Below, piece by piece: positions 42,301-51,762 of a DNA stretch of 64,000 nt. The first letter of the stretch is position 1, and the number at the start of each line of letters is the position of its first letter. Below the pieces are notes generated by a model. It was not told the origin of the DNA and searched no databases. It was given only the letters and a program-made list of their open reading frames with translations. The DNA is from Aspidapion aeneum (taxonomy: Eukaryota; Arthropoda; Insecta; Coleoptera; Brentidae): positions 74,418,771 through 74,482,770 of the forward strand of contig OY755039.1 of the NCBI GenBank assembly GCA_963576565.1, written 5' to 3'. Made by a program: the position numbers and the translations under genes.

Positions 42301-43235
42301 AAATTCCGTCCTACCGCTTGATTCCACAAAAGCCTTTTACTTTTAGTGGAGTAGATTTTAGTGGTGCTATACCTATCACTCTCAGTAAACACAGAGGTGT
42401 AAAAACACAAAAAGCATATATCTGCCTTTTTATTTGTCTAAATACTAAAGCTTTACATCTCGAGTTAGTGTCAGATCTAACTTCGGACGCTTTTTTAGCT
42501 GCGCTACGTCGCTTTGTTGCCCGAAGAGGTTACATAAAAACTCTTTTTTCAGATAATGGCACAAATTTCGTTAAATCAAGCAAAGAATTGCTTGATCTTG
42601 CAAGAAATGCTTGCACGCAACAAGCTATCGCCTGGAATTTTATCCCTCCATCAGCTCCCCACTTCGGCGGTCTTTGGGAGTCAGGGATAAAATCAGTAAA
42701 AACTCACTTAATTCGTACCATTGGCTCGCAAATTCTAAGTTATGAGGAGTTGTACACGGTTCTTTGTCAAATTGAGGCGATTTTAAATTCTCGCCCCTTG
42801 ACCCCGCAATCTACCGACTGTAACGATCTACAGGTTTTAACACCGGGACATTTTTTAACACATGGACCTTTAGTTTCTGTTCCTGATGAAGATTTTTCAA
42901 GTAAACCTGAGAATCGGTTATCGCGATGGAACTTGGTCCAACGAATACAAGCCGATTTTTGGCGTCGTTGGAGCCAAGAATTTTTACATACCCTTCAAGT
43001 ACGAAATAAATGGTTGGAACCATGCGCAGAGCCAAAAATAGGTACCCTCGTTCTTATCAAAGACGAGTTATCACCGCCCCTTCAATGGCGGGTAGGTCGC
43101 ATTATTGAAATTTTTAAAGGGCCTGATGGGCACGCTAGGGTGGCAAATGTTCGTACCGCGTCCGGTATCTTTAAACGACCTTTAGTCAAGCTTTGCCCCC
43201 TTCCAATTGATTCAGATTCACCTACCGAAAAATGA
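39324..43235 (+). CDS. BEL B Pol: protease, reverse transcriptase, RNase H, integrase
   Basis: The frame opens after a TAA at 39321-39323 and runs to TGA at 43235, about 1300 codons. In order: THCGFISAQSQ, protease AVLDSGSQNTFCSQ, reverse transcriptase (LTCDIQKMYRGI, YIDDVTTSCE), RNase H (CGFCDASERGYACVIYLR), integrase zinc region (LHVGVQTVQYLI, CVRCFRVKPHS), catalytic core (GVDFSGAIP, LFSDNGTNF, GGLWESGIKSVK) and a C-terminal block ending PLVKLCPLP. All key acidic residues look present. No ATG begins the frame, so Pol should be made by -1 frameshifting from Gag or the copy carries a one-base indel. Confidence 0.9.
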   Translation, partial: PPTHCGFISAQSQVLLSTILVKIQDVRGNFQTVKAVLDSGSQNTFCSQKLAQQLGLPRQPLCSNIQGVGGNSLTSDLGSIFIKICNFQKPDIFVSTQAIILQKVCTDLPSVKINTENWHFIKNLPLADPTFYNPSPVNLLIGMDLFPLIIQGEKIASDDPNHPFAMGTIFGYILMGQINQPLISTPPINALFCQNENDSLSQLISKFWETDCVPQKTHLKPEDEICENYFKQSVSRNQDGRYTVSLPFRTFENPPQFPAIKQVALNRFLSLEKKLLRDKNLYCEYSKFMNEYLELGHMDYDSEKEDDSDSYFIPHFAVVKNEAITTKTRVVFNASITDPFTHISLNQVLLSGPKLQKDIIQILLHFRLNPVTLTCDIQKMYRGININPDHQKYQKIFWRFNPNDKVSVFKLRTVTYGVNCSPYLALRTLQHLAESEYDNYPHAAKVILNDTYIDDVTTSCETVQEALNLQHELTELLGNAGLKLHKWSSNRSEVISHLDPSLVNPAVLSLDSDDVTKVLGLCWHPSYDEFRFNILPNQQSCTKRTLLSFLARCYDPHGYLTPVTFTLKYLIQQIWLLGISWDATPTLEIVRQWTLYQSEFQVLEKFSLLRHIDITNAESIDLCGFCDASERGYACVIYLRVLRNAKYHIYFVLAKSRIAPLKKFVSIPRIELLAATLLSEVLKYTYDIFIKRFTINNIYAFSDAMVVLHWIKSHPSKWKTFVANRVSLIQDNINPECWLYTPTFLNSADVASRGCSPSELLNHPLWWAAPSFLQESFDKWPTKTPQVKINDSLETEERKNVALISCDRITENFLDSLLNNKSDFYAIQLLLARSLRFINNCRLSADVRKKTNIDYIDLFNALKCLAKHEQQKYFSEVILNLQNQKKCIKPIQKLNPFLDQDGLIRVGGRIQQAMTISYGLKHPLLLPKESRLSYIFIEYMHKKYLHVGVQTVQYLISQIFWILSAKRLIKTVLSKCVRCFRVKPHSYEQIMGQIPSYRLIPQKPFTFSGVDFSGAIPITLSKHRGVKTQKAYICLFICLNTKALHLELVSDLTSDAFLAALRRFVARRGYIKTLFSDNGTNFVKSSKELLDLARNACTQQAIAWNFIPPSAPHFGGLWESGIKSVKTHLIRTIGSQILSYEELYTVLCQIEAILNSRPLTPQSTDCNDLQVLTPGHFLTHGPLVSVPDEDFSSKPENRLSRWNLVQRIQADFWRRWSQEFLHTLQVRNKWLEPCAEPKIGTLVLIKDELSPPLQWRVGRIIEIFKGPDGHARVANVRTASGIFKRPLVKLCPLPIDSDSPTEK

Positions 43236-43256
43236 TGCTCATTTTGGTGGGCCGAA

Positions 43257-43917
43257 TGAACAAGTTTCCCAACTTGTTTTTATTTTTGTAAATAATTATA
43301 TTCTCTAATTTTCCCTTAAAATTAGAGAAGCTATCTCTCTTAGTTTTTAAATATTTTTGGGTTACATTTTCTACGCTTACAAGCGTTTTTAGAATATTAT
43401 TTTTATTTACTTTACGCTATATCTTTCCATATTTTAAATTTAAACTTCGCGCGCTTCTTCCAGCAATGAAGGATTTGAGATAAGCGGCTAAATTCGGCCT
43501 AGCAGACGAAAACGCCGATTGTCTGGGCGAACAACTCAACCACGCGCCACGTGCAAGGAAAGTCACCGCATCGCTATTATTTTATATTAAAATTGTGGAA
43601 ACTATTAATTTTACGCTTTAGTTTATTAGATATTAGTGTTTGGAACATTTTGAACTATAGAACAATGGAGAGTCTGGTACTTCGCGTATAATCGGGCTGG
43701 CCAGCCAAGAAGCTACAAAAGACATCGAATGGTAAGTCGTTTCTTGATAATTTTTCATTGCTGCGCTATTTTTAGTATTTAAGTTTTTAGGCTCTTTTTT
43801 CCCTGTTGGAGCCCTGTGGAAAGATACAGTCCCTCTTAACTCCCCCACGTTTTTCTCGAGCTATCTCGAGTGGTCCTTCGGTATATTTTATTTTCTACAG
43901 AAGGCCTAACCTCACCA
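43257..43917 (+). repeat. BEL B 3' LTR
   Basis: A 661-bp repeat, partner of 36813-37473. It is preceded by a GGTGGGCCGAA purine-rich tract at about 43246-43256 and followed by the duplicated ATTAT. Confidence 0.95.
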
Positions 43918-44376
43918 ATTATATTTAAAACATTTTAAAAATGTTTATTTACAAAAAAATGATTTAGAATTAAGGGATTACATAGGTCATCGTTTTGAAC
44001 CATTGGGTTACGTTAAATTAAATGTAATTTTTGAAGAAAAAAAATTATATTTTAAAAATTTACGTAATAAAAAATGGAGGATATATTATTATATACTCTT
44101 ATAGGTCGAAATTGATTAAATATGTTAAGTTTGGGCATATCTAAAATTCAATACGCCTCTAGTGGCACAGATAAAAATAAAGTGGAACCTCTGCAAGTTT
44201 CAAACCTATTGCAAAAATATAAGGATATTTTTGATGGGCAAATGGGCACTTTTAACAAATTTAGAATAGATTTAAGGGTAAAAGAGGGGACTACTCCGAA
44301 ATTTTTTAAACCAAAACCTAAATTTGAGGATGAATTGGAGCGATTAGTTAAAAATAAGGTGTTTGGTGCCAGTTGA
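43918..44376 (+). pseudogene. Gypsy protease remainder and pre-RT region
   Basis: After the duplicated ATTAT the frame continues FNHFKNVYLQKNDLELRDY, then breaks and passes to the open segment 44122-44376 with NLLQKYKDIFDGQMGTFNKF, the usual linker before gypsy reverse transcriptase. It ends in a frameshift at the NKVFGA/MVPVEFS junction near 44360. Damaged by at least two shifts. Confidence 0.75.
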
Positions 44377-44968
44377 GTTTTCGGAGTGGGCCACTCCGAT
44401 TGTGCCTGTATTGAAACAATCAGGAGCTGGAAGAATATGCGGGGATTTTAAAATTACATTAAATCCGGTGTTGCAAGTTCAACATTTTCCTTTACCGCGT
44501 ATAGAGTACCTTTTTTCTCAACTGCAAGGTGGCGAAAAATTTTCGAAGATAGATCTTTCTGAGGCATATCAGCAAATTTTACTTACGGATGAATCTACAA
44601 AATTAGTAACCATCAGCACGCATAAAGGTCTATTTTCTTATTCCAGGTTACCTTACGGCATTACTAGCTGTCCAGCTATTTTTCAAAATATTATGGAACA
44701 AATGTTAAGTAAAATGGAGGGGGTAGTTTGTTTTTTGGACGACATTTTGGTCACGGAAAAGGATGACATTGAACATTTAAGTCGTTTAGAAGCAGTTTTC
44801 AAGAGATTATCAGATTGTGGTCTTAAAGTAAAAAAAGAAAAATGTTTTCTACTCAAATCTTCAGTTGACTATTTAGGACATCGAATTGACCAAGAGGGAT
44901 TGCATACTTCAGACGAAAGGGTAGCTGCGATAAGGCAAGTCCCTATTCCCAAAATTTGTCAAAGTTAA
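44363..44968 (+). pseudogene. Gypsy reverse transcriptase
   Basis: A 201-codon segment with EFSEWATPIVPVLK, RICGDFKITLNP, the motif A FSKIDLSEAYQQI, LPYGITSCPAIFQNIME, the catalytic CFLDDILV, and LGHRIDQEGLH. This is a standard Ty3/gypsy polymerase with its catalytic Asp residues kept. It is separated from what precedes by a frameshift and from RNase H by further breaks near 44968, so it is not translatable as a polyprotein. Confidence 0.9.
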
Positions 44969-45540
44969 AGTTGTTTTTGGGGGCTGTAAATTTTTATTGC
45001 AAGTTCATTAAAAATGCCTCTGAAATATTAAAACCTTTGTAAAGTTTACTTAAAAAGAATGTAGAATGGCATTGGAATTCTCAATGTAGTGAGAGTTTCG
45101 AAAGGGCTAACAATATGCTTTTGTCATCTTTGGTTTTAACGCACTTTGACCCTTCTAAAAAAATTAAATTAACTGTAGATGCTTTACAGTTTGCGATTGT
45201 GCAACTTTAAGTCATATTTTTGATGACGGAAAGTCAGAAAAACCAAATGTATTTGCCTCACGTTTGTTAAATAATGCAGAATTATTCACAGATAGAAAAA
45301 GAGGCATTGGCAATAATTTTTGGGGTAAAAAATTTTTGCCAATACCTGTACAATCAACATTTTCTCTTATTTAGTGATCATAAACCACTTTTAACGATTT
45401 TTGGTAGTCACAAAAGTTTACCAGTTTTGTGGCAAACAGACTGCAAAGATGGGCACATATTTTATCTGCTTTTAGCTACGATATTAAATATGTTCCATCA
45501 GAGAAAAATGTTGCAGATTTTTTATCTAGATTGCCATTGA
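44969..45540 (+). pseudogene. Gypsy RNase H
   Basis: Fragments in changing frames: VNFYCKFIKNASEIL with an in-frame TAA near 45041, SFERANNMLLSSLVLTHFD, then [20 protein letters not shown] and [13 protein letters not shown]. These are gypsy RNase H landmarks, including the Glu of the EKEAL motif and the Asp of SDHKPL. At least three lesions are present. Confidence 0.85.
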
Positions 45541-45929
45541 AAACCTCTAAAGATCCAATTACGAATTTTTCATATTTAAATGATGCACATTTATGTATTT
45601 CACATGTAAATTTTTATCAGGAATCACAATTGCCTGTTACCTTTCAGCAAATTAAACGAGAAACAGCGGTTGATCCGATTTTAAGCAAAATTTTGTTTTT
45701 TGTAAAACATCGTTGGCCAGAAAAATGTCCTAGTGAGGACATAAAACCATTTTTGGTTCGAAAAAGGGAAATTAGTATTAAACAAAATTGTTTGTTATGT
45801 GGTTACAGAGTAATTATACCTAAGAAATTTCATAATTACATTTTAAAAGAATTGCAGGGGACACACATGAGAATCGTTAAAAATTTGCGCGTTCTTATGT
45901 ATGGTGGCCTAAAATGGACTTGCAAATAG
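45429..45929 (+). pseudogene. Gypsy RNase H end and integrase zinc-binding start
   Basis: The segment holds [20 protein letters not shown] and [11 protein letters not shown], the end of the RNase H and linker region, and then LKELQGTHMRIVKNLRVL, a worn form of the HHCC integrase zinc domain. It ends at 45929 and continues in a new frame from 45914 (ENVCKNCNSCALYASNP, the CC half). Confidence 0.8.
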
Positions 45930-46639
45930 AAAATGTTTGTAAAAATTGCAATTCTTGTGCATTATATGCAAGTAATCCTCCAAAAACGTCTTTAGCGTTG
46001 TGGGAGTGGCCTAAAAAAGTTTGGAGTAGATTACATGCCGATTTTTTCGGACCATTCTCAAATAGAGAATTTTTGATTATTCAGGATGCTACTTCAAAAT
46101 GGTTGGAGTGCTTTGAGGTTAATAAATTAACAGCTACAGCTACAATTAAGATTTTCAGAGACCTTTTTGCACGCTATGGTTTACCGTTAGAAGTAACTAC
46201 GGATAATGCAAAAACATTTTGTTCATCGAAATTTCAAGATTTTTTAACTGCCAGCGGTATAAAACATTTAACCGGTGCGCCATATCACCCTGCTACAAAC
46301 GGATTGGCAGAAAGCGCGGTTAAAATAATGAAAAACGCTATTTTAAAAGCAAAACACGAAAATGTTCATTGCGATTATCATTTAGTGATAAACAGATTTT
46401 TGTTTCAATACAGGAACACCCCACATACTACGATGGGGGAAACACCAGCAAAGTTATTGCTAGGAAGAAATTTAAGAAATAAATTTGATTTTTTAATTCC
46501 TTCTACTGAAAGAAAAATAAACAACAACACTAAACAGAATATTATAATTCTAAAAAAGATGTTTATTTTGAAGAGCAGCAACGCATTTGGGCTAGAGATT
46601 ATAAAGCTAATCAACCAGCATGGTGTTCTAGTACAATAG
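45914..46639 (+). pseudogene. Gypsy integrase catalytic core
   Basis: The 241-codon segment includes CKNCNSC, LHADFFGPFSNREFLII (first Asp), EVTTDNAKTFCSSKF (second Asp), HPATNGLAESAVKIMKNAI (Glu), and FLFQYRNTPHTTMGETPAKL. All three acidic residues of the DDE core are present. The frame breaks near 46540-46640 before the C-terminal part, so the integrase is not complete. Confidence 0.85.
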
Positions 46640-46911
46640 TTAATATTTTAGGTAGTAGAACTTATTTGGTCCAAACGGATTGTGGATTAACATGGCGACG
46701 TCATACTGATCAACTTAAAATTAAACATGAACGTTTAAGCAATGACGGGATAGGCATTATTCCACGATCCCAGTTGGATAAAAATGTAAATTCAAGTGTA
46801 TTAAATGATGAGAAGTGTATTGTGGAAAATAGTGACACAAGTGAAAATTCTAGATCACTGCGGCGACGTAGTCAAATTAAAAAGCCTGACAGTATAATTA
46901 AGGCTTAAATA
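46640..46911 (+). pseudogene. Gypsy Pol C-terminal end
   Basis: In another frame, LVQTDCGLTWRRHTDQLKI resembles the end of gypsy Pol (the RRHTDQL motif), followed by a charged tail ending RRSQIKKPDSIIKA and a stop near 46906-46908. The polypurine tract TTAGGAGAGAGG directly precedes the 3' LTR. Confidence 0.75.
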
Positions 46912-46974
46912 AAAAATAAAAAAGTGTGGTTTCGGTTTAACTATTTTGTTTTTTATTTCCTCTTAGGAGAGAGG

Positions 46975-47228
46975 TGTTATATATTATTATTGGAAGTTTT
47001 GGAAAGAGTGAGTTATTTACTTTTGTGCCGGAACCCCAGTTTCCACGCGCACAGCAAAAAAGGTGTTGTTTTTTAGATACCTATGTCGTTCGCTCTCGCG
47101 CTACTATGTATGTATTAAACAGAGTTTATAATATTATCAAGTTAATAATACACGGTTAAATGGAATCCTGATTTATTATTTATTTCCCAATAATTGTAAT
47201 ACTCAAATTAGTATTACCATATAGAAAA
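46975..47228 (+). repeat. Gypsy 3' LTR
   Basis: A 254-bp repeat, partner of 35408-35664, with about six differences including a 3-base deletion. It is followed by the duplicated GTAAC at 47229-47233. Confidence 0.9.
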
Positions 47229-47380
47229 GTAACTCATGCTATCTAGGTCAGACAAAACAATATCAGAACACAAAAGGGACTGTAATATTATAAAGTGTAA
47301 GACTATTATTTTCAAAGAAAATAACATCTCTACTATAAGATATTTTCAGGAATGTAAATGACCCTTGACTGTGCCACTGT
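47229..47380 (+). pseudogene. Penelope-like relic B, 3' part (GIY-YIG)
   Basis: Directly after the gypsy LTR, NSCYLGQTKQYQNTK continues the GIY-YIG region started at 35380-35407, then a frame change gives RISEHKRDCNIIKCKT. This confirms that gypsy landed in the endonuclease codons. Homology is lost after about 47370. Confidence 0.75.
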
Positions 47381-47662
47381 ACGAAACTAGCTTAGAAAAA
47401 CGAGAAGCGCAAAACATGGTTTTGCAGAGATAAGAAAGTGGTTCCGCCTCCCTCCAAAATGGTCAACATTTGGTTACCGCCTTTCACACAGCAGATGGTT
47501 GATGGGAGAAAAACTACTAAAAAGTGAAGAGTGGGAGTCGTAATGGTTAAGCGTGGGAATACATCAAATAGAGAGAGGGTTTCCCTTCAAAGTGATTGGA
47601 TATGGAAAAACTGAGATTAGAAAGTGTTATCTATAAAATGTCATTTTATCTCTGTTTTTGTT

Positions 47663-47911
47663 AGGTTTTCTTGTTTAGCTCATTTCGCTAAAATGTAAAG
47701 TAAACTTCCGGATTATGAGCAACGCCACTGACTTGGTTCCTGCAAGCTCTTCAAAGAGGGGATAATGGATTACTTAGGTCCCTTAATAAAAACCCAAACT
47801 TTGAGGAGACAAGTTGGTAGTCCAATTCTAAGTTTTGTTGAACTTAAACTAAAACCTCTAAAGTAATTTTCAGTAAAGAAACATAAGATTTTTCTATTTA
47901 AAGAATATTTT
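47663..47911 (+). repeat. Direct repeat unit 1 (~250 bp)
   Basis: It runs from AGGTTTTCTTGTTTAGCTCA to TAAGATTTTTCTATTTAAAG. It is about 88% identical by eye to 48135-48391 in the same orientation, at a distance of 472 bp. It could be two LTRs of a lost element or a tandem duplication. Confidence 0.7.
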
Positions 47912-48134
47912 GCAGTTTGTGATTTTGGTAAGTTAAAGTTTTTATTTTATTATTTTGGGTCTGGTTTGTTTTATAGGTCATAAGAAAAGTCTTAACAATT
48001 TGTAAATTGCAACAGAGTTTTATTTTGTATTCATTAAAGTTTGCAACGTTTTTAAAACTGTTGTATATTTATTTTATACACATAAGAGATCTACTACGGT
48101 ATCCTCGTTTAAGGGTTCGATTTAAAAAAAATTA

Positions 48135-48391
48135 AGGTTTTCTTGTTTAGCTCATTTAGCTAAAATGTAAGGTAAACTTTAGGATTATGAGCAACGCCAC
48201 TGACTTGGTTCCTCCAAGCTCGTCAAAGAGGGGATAATGGATTACTTAGGTCCAACCTACACTTAAAAAAACCCAAACTTTCAGGAGACAAGTCAGTAGT
48301 CACATTCTAAGTTTTGTTGAACTTAAACTAAAACCTTGAAAGTAATTGTCAGTAAGGAAACATAAGATTTTTCTATTTAAATAATATTTTT
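48135..48391 (+). repeat. Direct repeat unit 2 (~257 bp)
   Basis: Partner of 47663-47911. It has an 8-base insertion (AACCTACA) after TTACTTAGGTCC. The 220 bp between the units show no coding capacity. Confidence 0.7.
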
Positions 48392-49378
48392 CAAAAAATC
48401 AATGGGTCCAGATTGTTTTGGGTCTAAAAAATTACATATGGAGGCAAGGTTATAAAAAAAGTTTAAGAAAAAAAAAAGAAAATAAATAGTTTCAGGGTTA
48501 CCTGCCCAAGTTAAAATCCAAATTCTATGAAATCAATACAACCTACAGAATACTGAAATACTTTGTTGAAAAGTGTGTGGAAGACTATACCGATTTCGGT
48601 TTGGTTCTGATCATGTGGTCAATATTTTTACCTTCCTAGCCCGCGCAGCAATGACTAAAGAAGGTACTAAATTGGTACTGATTAGATTTTGGACAAAATC
48701 CATCAATGCTAATTACAGTTTTTTGACAGTGTAAACATTTTATGTATACTGACTTCTTCACGTTTTTCTCAATAATTTTTGTCATAAATTAAAACGTTGG
48801 AGCTATTTACAAAAACTGTTTTCGTGGCTGATATAGCGTGGACTTCACTTGGAGTGTGCTTATGCGCTTTTTGTATTTCTAAAGTGTGTTAAGGGCGCTC
48901 TAATAGTGTTCGACCATTTTTGCCACAGACAGATCGCGCAATGATCTTATGATCTCTCTATTCTCTCTAATTCTTGGATTTCTTCAGGGTCAAAAAGTAG
49001 TACAGAAATCGACATCAAATAAATTCGCAAACTTCTCCACAGATTTTTGCCATGCAATTAAAACAAGCTTTCAGTTTTACCAAGTCTAATTTTCACAAAA
49101 AAACAAGAACAACTCACAACAGAGTGTTAAACAGTTTTCTTTTCTACAAAAGCAGCAAGATTTTGTTAACCAAACAGAACAACTCTTACAACATATATGC
49201 TAAATTTCTTTGAAATTAGCGGTAAGAAAAAAAAGCCCAAACAAAGAGTTAAAAAAGCCTTGTTTCTTTATAAATTTAATTATGACTAATGTAGGCACCC
49301 CTAAAACTCCTACCTACACAGTCAGTGAATTTATTAGAATTGCAACTTATTATATTAGAGATTTTTATTTATTTACAG

Positions 49379-49608
49379 ACCAGGAGTCTCGACAAAATGA
49401 AAAATCTCAAACAGAATTTATACAAGAAAGAAATCTGGACATTCAAGCGCAATTGTTGAGATCGCGAAGTCAAGAAGAAGAAGCGGTGCTGGCAATAATC
49501 CCTAGAGATCCCGAACATACGGTTGGCGCTTTCATAGAAGAAAAAAATCCGATTTCCGAAAGCGATGTATTGGTGATCGCACCAAACACAAATATAGATG
49601 AAAATAAG
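49379..49608 (+). CDS. Host gene exon 6 of window
   Basis: The acceptor TTATTTACAG ends at 49378 and the donor AAG|GTAGGG is at 49608/49609. It enters in phase 1 and leaves in phase 0, which is exactly what is needed to join exon 5 (exit 1) to exon 7 (entry 0). The peptide starts at a split Asp codon: QESRQNEKSQTEFIQERNLD, then LLRSRSQEEEAVLAIIPRD and SESDVLVIAPNTNIDENK. The frame stays open upstream of the acceptor as well, but that stretch lacks the acidic style of the gene. No domain recognised. Confidence 0.7.
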
Positions 49609-49974
49609 GTAGGGCTACCTATACACTTCTATATAAAATATGCCATACACACTAGCAATCCACAAGTGACATTTTTTATACGCTTTTTTTTTCGCTTCGC
49701 TTAATTGTATAAAAATATTTCACTTAAAATTGTTTAAAAAAATAAAAACTAAATTTAAGGGCAGTTTTTAAGTGGGGAGCAAGCTTAATATTATAAAGTA
49801 TCAACATTTTAAAGTTACTTACAAGGTAAGAAACAAAAATATATTTTGTAAAGTGTATTTAATGTTAGGTTACGCTTCTTGCTTAATTTTCTAGTATATA
49901 TTGAATAATTAAGCGTATTTTTTCTCTCTTGACTTTTTTTAAATAAGTTATTAGTTTTCGAGAAAATCGTAAAA

Positions 49975-50151
49975 TGCAATGATTCCACAACTTCTATAGA
50001 TATGCACCCCAACAAACTTAATAACAGCAACGGACAGATGGCTCTGCCTTGTCATCATTTGAACTACATGAATATACGGCAGAGCCATCTGTCCGCTGCT
50101 GTTATTAAGTTTGTTGGGTTGCATATCTATAGAAGTTGTGTAATCATTGCA
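49975..50151. repeat. Near-perfect 177-bp foldback (74-bp arms)
   Basis: The left arm begins TGCAATGATTCCACAACTTC and ends GATGGCTCTGCC; the right arm is its inverse with three mismatches in 74. The loop is about 29 nt (TTGTCATCATTTGAACTACA and nine more). It lies in an intron of the host gene, so it would be transcribed as a long hairpin on either strand. Confidence 0.85.
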
Positions 50152-50604
50152 AAAACTAATTATTACGATGCTAATGGTCTTATATCCAACGAAGCTCGAG
50201 GAGGATTCTGGCGGAGATTTGTCCCAGATGCTAAGGAATAAGTATACAAAAATTCAACCACCACCTAAGCGGCTGGCGCGTTGTCCACCTAAGCGTCGTC
50301 AGACGCTGGCGGTCGAACGGACGTTGGTATCCGACGTCGCATTTGTTCTAGGCAATCTATGCGCAACGTGGGATAAACTCCAAATGATGCAATGATACGT
50401 TTTCGGTGTTTTGAGGGTTCGGCTCTGCTGATTTAGATTGATTTTCTTGGGGACAATATCTGTATTTTTCAGAAGAAAAAAACCTTTTATGTCCTTGTTT
50501 GGCTGCAAAATAGCTTTTGACGACTATCATTAATGAAATAGGCCAATGTCACAGATGTAAATGAGAATGGGTAAAAGAATAGAAAAAATTATTAAGACAC
50601 ACCA

Positions 50605-51762
50605 CACACACTTACTAAACTCATTATCGAATATGAGCACAAAAAATACATACACCCTGGCTTAAAAACGTTATTTCACATACTATAACACCAATTTTGG
50701 ATTATTTCGGTTGGGTTCGGTTCGGAGCCATTGAAAAGACACTTTCCAGCTGCATCAGTTGTTTCAAAGCACGCCTTAAGACCTATGTACCTCCTATTGT
50801 GTCTGCTCTGCCTATAGTCAAAATTATACGCATTTGTAATGACGTCATTTTTGTTTATCTTTGTTTAGTATATTATAAACAGCGGTGACAATAAACTTTT
50901 TAAAAAAAGTAATGTCTATGATTAATTCATTTTTTAAATAGGTAGGTAATTGGCTATGTGAAGTGTCCGTCATTGTCAATCAAAAACATAATAACAAATA
51001 TTGAGTGGCAAAAATATTTACGCCATACGTTTTTTTCTCACCTGATGACGTCATTACAAATGCGTATAATTTAGACTATACCTATCGAATTTCTCAACTC
51101 AACCCTTTTCACGTGTGGCCTTGGATTTACTCGAGACCTTTCCACTGATAGTTTCGTTGCAGCTTTTCGGTGATTTTTCACTTGAAGAGTTACTGCCGTG
51201 TTTTGCAAAGTGACAACGGTACTCACCTGGTCGGAGCTCATACCGTGCTTCTTAATCTGGCAAAACAAAAGGCGGATGTTTTAAGCCACATTTCGTTCGA
51301 GTTGTAGGTAAACAACGTCTTTCATATGATGAATTTTCGACATTAATATGTTTTAAATAGCAGACCTTTATGTTCCCAATCTGCTGATCCAAATGATTTA
51401 ACGCCTCTAACTCCGGAACATTTTCTAATATTAGGACTACTCGTTCAGATAATTCCAGAACCTGATCTTTCCACCATACATCTAAATTGACTTTCGCGCT
51501 GGCAGTTGGTGCAACGGGTGATTGGTGACTTTTGGAAACCGTAGTCTGGAGTATTTGAATACTCTTCAACAACGTACAAAATGGATCAATCCCGTTCAAT
51601 TCAATTTAATCTTCATTAAAAAAGAGCTAAGTTCACTCTAGAAGTGGCCGCTTGGTCACATAACGCAACTTCACCCCGTCGCGTAGCCACTGTGAAGATG
51701 ACAAATGGCCATCTCCGCAGACCAATTGTCAAGTTGTGTGCAATTCCAAAATAATACATATT
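50605..51762 (+). pseudogene. BEL/Pao integrase relic with a MITE inside
   Basis: The + strand reads LTKLIIEYEHKKYIHPGLKT, then LSSCISCFKARLKTYVPPI (zinc-binding region). After the MITE at 50813-51080 come SADPNDLTPLTPEHFLIL and SRWQLVQRVIGDFW in shifting frames, and finally TNGHLRRPIVKLCAIP, the C-terminal end. Much of the catalytic core is scrambled or lost. Order and motifs match BEL/Pao Pol. Confidence 0.75.
50813..51080. mobile_element. 268-bp MITE with ~35-bp TIRs
   Basis: The left end TATAGTCAAAATTATACGCA with TTTGTAATGACGTCA is inverted at the right end as TGACGTCATTACAAATGCG with TATAATTTAGACTATA, one mismatch. No coding capacity. It splits the BEL relic. Confidence 0.75.

Larger units (their letters stand above)
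36813..43917 (+). mobile_element. BEL/Pao LTR retrotransposon B, very young
   Basis: LTRs at 36813-37473 and 43257-43917 are both 661 bp, begin TGAACAAG and end CCTCACCA. The only difference I find is A at 37083 versus G at 43527. The 5-bp duplication ATTAT flanks the element inside the gypsy protease. Gag (37843-39384) and Pol (to 43235) are free of stops but lie in different frames at a C6 run. This is the youngest insertion in the window. Confidence 0.95.
35408..47228 (+). mobile_element. Ty3/gypsy LTR retrotransposon, interrupted by BEL B
   Basis: LTRs at 35408-35664 and 46975-47228 begin TGTTATATATT and differ at about six positions (roughly 2.5%). The 5-bp duplication GTAAC flanks the element (35403-35407, 47229-47233), and the interrupted Penelope-like frame joins across it. 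Removing the 7.1-kb BEL B leaves about 4.7 kb with gag, protease, reverse transcriptase, RNase H and integrase. A TGGCGACG-type primer-binding site lies at 35666. The coding part has many frameshifts and stops. The LTR end reads GAAAA and not the usual CA. Confidence 0.9.
47381..49378. other. Intron 5, end: direct repeats, otherwise empty
   Basis: Apart from the direct repeats at 47663-47911 and 48135-48391, I see no gene or recognisable transposon. 48400-49200 is AT-rich with no coding signal. Confidence 0.4.
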
